From assembly GCA_905214325.1 (NCBI GenBank), contig CAJMLT010000021.1, forward strand, positions 1 through 25,480: 25,480 bases of DNA. The letters are read 5' to 3'. The translations under genes and the position numbers were made by a program. The stretch is from an uncultured bacterium (lineage in GTDB: Bacteria; Actinomycetota; Coriobacteriia; Coriobacteriales; Eggerthellaceae). The notes under the pieces were generated by a model that did not search any database, was not told the origin of the DNA, and was given only the letters and a program-made list of their open reading frames with translations. Of this stretch, positions 23,192-25,480 are shown piece by piece (within the stretch, counting starts at the first letter, position 1; each line of letters begins with the position of its first letter).

Positions 23192-24491
23192 ACTACACGC
23201 TAAAAAAATACAGGGCGGCTATGCTGAACGTGCGGTACTCGTAGGGGTCAAACGTCCCCAGAGCGCATGGAGTATCGACTCTTCTCTCGAAGAGCTCGCT
23301 CGTCTTGTGGAAACAGCCGGTGCTGAGGTGGTGGCTACCACCTATCAGAAGCTCGACTCCCTGAACCCGAGAACCTTCATAGGAACGGGCAAAGCGGAAG
23401 AAGTTGCTTCGCTATGTCGCTCCTACGCGGCCGATTTGGTCGTATTCGATGATGAGCTGTCCCCTTCGCAGCAATCGAATCTTGAATCCATCATGGGAAA
23501 ACAGATAAAGGTGATCGACCGCACGGCGCTCATTCTGGATATCTTCGCCTTACATGCTACCAGCAGGGAAGGTCGCCTTCAGGTCAAGCTGGCACAAAAC
23601 GAATACCTTCTTCCCCGCCTCAAGGGAATGTGGGCTCACTTAGCCTCCAACCGTATGGGCGGTGGTGTCGGGTCGCGCTTTGGAGAAGGGGAGAGTCAGC
23701 TCGAAGTCGACCGACGTATGGTGCGCAAACGGATTACCTCCATCCGTCGCGAACTTGCGGAAGTTTCCAAAACACGTACGCTACAGCGTAAACAACGATA
23801 TGATTCGGGAATCTTCAAAGTGGCTTTAGCCGGTTACACCAATGCGGGTAAGTCGAGTCTTCTCAATGCGCTCACCGATTCAGAGGTGTTGAGCTATGAC
23901 AAACTGTTCGCTACCCTCGATTCGACGACAAGAAAACTCGTTTTGCCTGAAGGCAAGGAGATCACCCTCACCGATACCGTGGGGTTCATCCAGAAGCTAC
24001 CGACGACATTGGTCGAAGCATTCAAGTCGACCTTGGATGAAATCAATGGTGCTAACCTCATTCTTCATGTCGTCGATGCGTCCGATCCCAGTTTTCTCGA
24101 TCAGATAGATACGGTGAATGTCGTATTGGAGCAGATCGGTGCCGAAGAAATAGGGCGGATCGAAGTGTTCAACAAAATAGACCTCCTCGACGAGGCTCAG
24201 ATCGAAGGACTGCATTCCCGCTTCCCTCACGCTGTTTTAATTTCAACCATCAGTGGGCGAGGTTTAGATGATTTAATCGAACGTATGGCGCTAGTAGCGT
24301 CAGCACAGGAAACCCTTCTGCAGGTTGTTATTCCCTTCCAACGCGGTGATCTTGTTTCCTTGGCGCATCAACGGGGCAGTATCCTCAATGAGGAATACGA
24401 CGAACGGGGTACCCGCATGACCCTTCGTGTCCCCTCGGGGCTCATAGGGCGTTTCGAAGCCTACGAAGAGGATTCCACCGTTCGGCTTTAA
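23184..24491 (+). CDS. hflX: Ribosome-associated GTPase HflX
   Basis: An Obg-like GTPase that binds the 50S subunit and splits or rescues stalled ribosomes, mainly under stress. It has 435 residues. The N-terminal HflX domain (about 15-125) has the FIGTGKAEE segment, followed by a helical linker with QVKLAQNEYLLPRL and the Gly-rich segment at 158-171. The GTPase domain has G1 GYTNAGKS (217-224), G2 LFATLDSTTR (241-250), G3 DTVG (264-267) and G4 NKID (330-333). A C-terminal domain follows to 435. The Gly-rich segment reads GGGVGSRFGEGESQLE, where many homologues have GGxGTRGPGETQLE. The start overlaps the dapL end by 8 bases. The 3' end overlaps convergent lexA by 4 bases. Confidence 0.96.
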   Translation: MAKLHAKKIQGGYAERAVLVGVKRPQSAWSIDSSLEELARLVETAGAEVVATTYQKLDSLNPRTFIGTGKAEEVASLCRSYAADLVVFDDELSPSQQSNLESIMGKQIKVIDRTALILDIFALHATSREGRLQVKLAQNEYLLPRLKGMWAHLASNRMGGGVGSRFGEGESQLEVDRRMVRKRITSIRRELAEVSKTRTLQRKQRYDSGIFKVALAGYTNAGKSSLLNALTDSEVLSYDKLFATLDSTTRKLVLPEGKEITLTDTVGFIQKLPTTLVEAFKSTLDEINGANLILHVVDASDPSFLDQIDTVNVVLEQIGAEEIGRIEVFNKIDLLDEAQIEGLHSRFPHAVLISTISGRGLDDLIERMALVASAQETLLQVVIPFQRGDLVSLAHQRGSILNEEYDERGTRMTLRVPSGLIGRFEAYEEDSTVRL

Positions 24492-25120
24492 TATATCTTA
24501 CGTAGTACGGCAACCACTTTACCCACGATGCTCACGTCACGCGTGATGATGGGGTCGAGCGCGGAATTTTCCGGCTGAAGTCGTACATGATCCGCCTCGC
24601 GATAGAAGCGCTTTACCGTTGCCCCGTCTTCCAGAAGAGCGACCACTATTTCACCGTTATGGGCGGTTTGTTGCTGCCGAACGACAACGTAATCCCCGTC
24701 GTTGATACCCGCTTCGATCATGGAGTCACCGTGAACGGAAAGAATGAACGATGCCGAATCCCCGACGATGTCGGTGGGAAGCGTCATGGTGTCGGTTATG
24801 TTTTCCTCAGCCAAGAGGGGCTCACCTGCAGCTACGTTTCCTACCAGAGGTAAGGTAAGCGTGTTATCGAAAGCCATAGAGCCCAATACTTCGATCGGTT
24901 CGGATTTATGGGCAAGGGCTATGGAGCGGGATTTCAGGGGATCGCGCACGATATAACCCTTGTCCTCGAGTGTTTTCAAATGGACATGGACAGTGGAGGG
25001 GGAGGAGAGATCGACCGCTTCGCCGATTTCCCTTACGGTGGGACCGAATCCTTTCTGTGTGATATAGGATTCGATGAAGTCATAAACCTGCTGTTGTCGC
25101 TTAGTTAAAGGCTTGTCCAT
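24488..25120 (-). CDS. lexA: SOS repressor LexA
   Basis: Represses SOS genes until RecA filaments stimulate its self-cleavage. It has 210 residues. The N-terminal winged helix-turn-helix (about 5-65) holds GPTVREIGEAVDLSSPSTVH as the DNA-reading part. The C-terminal S24 protease domain has the cleavage site A98-G99 (GNVAAGEP), the nucleophile S133 (HGDSMIEAGI) and K170 (TVKRF). These keep the same mutual spacing as E. coli A84-G85, S119 and K156, offset by 14. AGGAAAG (25124-25130, read on the - strand) supports the start. It is the only - strand gene here and faces hflX, with which it shares 4 bases. Three LexA boxes upstream indicate autoregulation. Confidence 0.98.
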   Translation of the reverse strand: MDKPLTKRQQQVYDFIESYITQKGFGPTVREIGEAVDLSSPSTVHVHLKTLEDKGYIVRDPLKSRSIALAHKSEPIEVLGSMAFDNTLTLPLVGNVAAGEPLLAEENITDTMTLPTDIVGDSASFILSVHGDSMIEAGINDGDYVVVRQQQTAHNGEIVVALLEDGATVKRFYREADHVRLQPENSALDPIITRDVSIVGKVVAVLRKIY

Positions 25121-25135
25121 GATCTTTCCTTAATA

Positions 25136-25149
25136 CGAACAAATGTTTG
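25136..25149. promoter_or_regulatory. LexA box 1 (lexA leader)
   Basis: CGAACAAATGTTTG matches the SOS box CGAAC-N4-GTTCG with one mismatch. It lies 15 bases from the lexA start codon, within the expected lexA leader, where bound repressor could act as a roadblock. Confidence 0.75.
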
Positions 25150-25157
25150 ATTTCTTA

Positions 25158-25186
25158 TTGACAGGAACCTATGTTCGATTTATAGT
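25158..25186 (+). promoter_or_regulatory. Strong promoter for the gene divergent from lexA
   Basis: A perfect TTGACA (25158-25163) and TATAGT (25181-25186, five of six) are separated by the ideal 17 bases. Transcription would start near 25193, giving a 33-base leader. LexA box 2 fills the spacer and box 3 covers the start site. Confidence 0.85.
25164..25177. promoter_or_regulatory. LexA box 2 (spacer of the divergent promoter)
   Basis: GGAACCTATGTTCG is one base from the perfect palindrome CGAAC-N4-GTTCG. It lies immediately after the TTGACA hexamer and before TATAGT on the + strand. Confidence 0.85.
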
Positions 25187-25211
25187 ATACACGAACATTC
25201 GTTCTATGCAA
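25184..25211 (-). promoter_or_regulatory. Probable lexA promoter
   Basis: On the - strand, TTGCAT (25206-25211) and TATACT (25184-25189) are separated by 16 bases. The -35 is weak (three of six). LexA box 3 lies in the spacer. The start would be near 25177, so this promoter overlaps the divergent + strand promoter. Confidence 0.5.
25192..25205. promoter_or_regulatory. LexA box 3 (between the divergent start sites)
   Basis: CGAACATTCGTTCT matches CGAAC-N4-GTTCG except for the last base. It covers the expected start of the + strand transcript and the spacer of the proposed lexA promoter. Confidence 0.85.
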
Positions 25212-25225
25212 GTAGGGAGGGTCCC

Positions 25226-25480
25226 ATGGAAAAGCAAACACGCTACACGACAAACGGCACATCAGCACTTAAAAACGACCTCGTTTATCCGAGTCATGAA
25301 GCTTCCATCATTGATTTCGAATATGTGGCTCATGCGAGAAATGACCATCGGTCTTGCACGTCATCTATCGAACCCACCTTCATACAGAAAAGCGTCTCCC
25401 GCTTGAAAAACGATTCTCTTTTCGGTGAATTTTGGAAACCCGCCTCCGATAAACATGTTTTCAGGCCAGTGGAAACGAAG
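25226..25480 (+). CDS. 5' part of an unidentified SOS-controlled protein (runs off the window)
   Basis: The frame from the ATG at 25226 is open for 85 codons to the last base, so the gene is cut by the window end. GGGAGG at 25215-25220 lies 5 bases before the ATG, and a strong LexA-covered promoter lies upstream. The visible part begins MEKQTRYTTNGTSALK and is polar, rich in Ser, Thr, His, Lys and Asp, with no signal peptide, membrane segment or known motif; it looks like a disordered N terminus. In Bacillus (yneA) and Corynebacterium (divS) the gene divergent from lexA encodes an SOS cell-division inhibitor, so position suggests a similar role. That is inference only; nothing in these 85 residues identifies the family. 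Confidence 0.75.
   Translation, partial: MEKQTRYTTNGTSALKNDLVYPSHEASIIDFEYVAHARNDHRSCTSSIEPTFIQKSVSRLKNDSLFGEFWKPASDKHVFRPVETK

Noticed and set aside
25143..25406. An 87-codon + strand frame over the lexA upstream region
   Set aside because: It would start inside LexA box 1 and upstream of the strong promoter; the ATG at 25226 in another frame has a proper RBS and stays open to the window end.

Overview
This 25.5 kb window is a gene-dense piece of bacterial core chromosome. It is almost entirely on the + strand; only lexA reads from the - strand. Base composition is moderate (roughly half G+C by eye). No insertion sequence, phage gene, tRNA, rRNA or CRISPR array is visible. Gene order and content suggest a Gram-positive bacterium, most likely an actinobacterium of class Coriobacteriia (Eggerthellales/Coriobacteriales type). 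Supporting signs are: an actinobacterial-type pnp / M16 peptidase / dapB / dapA / rnj / ftsK run; both RNase J and RNase Y; SpoVS beside RNase Y; the LL-diaminopimelate aminotransferase (DapL) route; and Gram-positive LexA boxes of the CGAAC-N4-GTTCG type. The assignment is an inference; no rRNA gene is present to test it.

Layout. 1-1.9 kb: the 3' two thirds of pnp with a strong terminator, then a small TSCPD-domain protein. 2-5 kb: an M16 zinc peptidase, dapB and dapA, closed by a terminator. 5-12.4 kb: rnj, ftsK, a RodZ-like HTH/membrane protein, a YajQ-family protein and rimO. 12.4-13.6 kb: one continuous ORF that fuses PgsA (phosphatidylglycerophosphate synthase) to a CinA/PncC amidase domain. 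13.6-15.4 kb: SOS-controlled recA and recX. 15.4-18.7 kb: rny, an unnamed GHKL ATPase that follows it after 3 bases, and spoVS. 18.7-24.5 kb: miaB, miaA, dapF, dapL and hflX. 24.5-25.5 kb: lexA (- strand), a 105-bp divergent control region with three LexA boxes, and the start of an unidentified divergent gene that runs off the end.

The genes fall into a few functional groups. RNA decay: PNPase, RNase J and RNase Y. meso-DAP/lysine synthesis: DapA, DapB, DapL and DapF, which together cover the aminotransferase branch from aspartate semialdehyde to meso-DAP. DNA damage and chromosome handling: RecA, RecX, LexA and FtsK, with LexA boxes on recA and on the lexA divergon. Translation and tRNA maintenance: RimO, MiaA, MiaB and HflX. 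Envelope: PgsA, RodZ-like and FtsK.

Most of the window is well-conserved housekeeping DNA. The parts most worth following up are the lexA divergon and its truncated SOS gene, the GHKL ATPase coupled to RNase Y, the PgsA-CinA fusion, and two hairpin leaders in front of the RNase genes rnj and rny. I saw no clear exotic defence or mobile system. The longest stretch without a gene is 233 bases (15356-15588).
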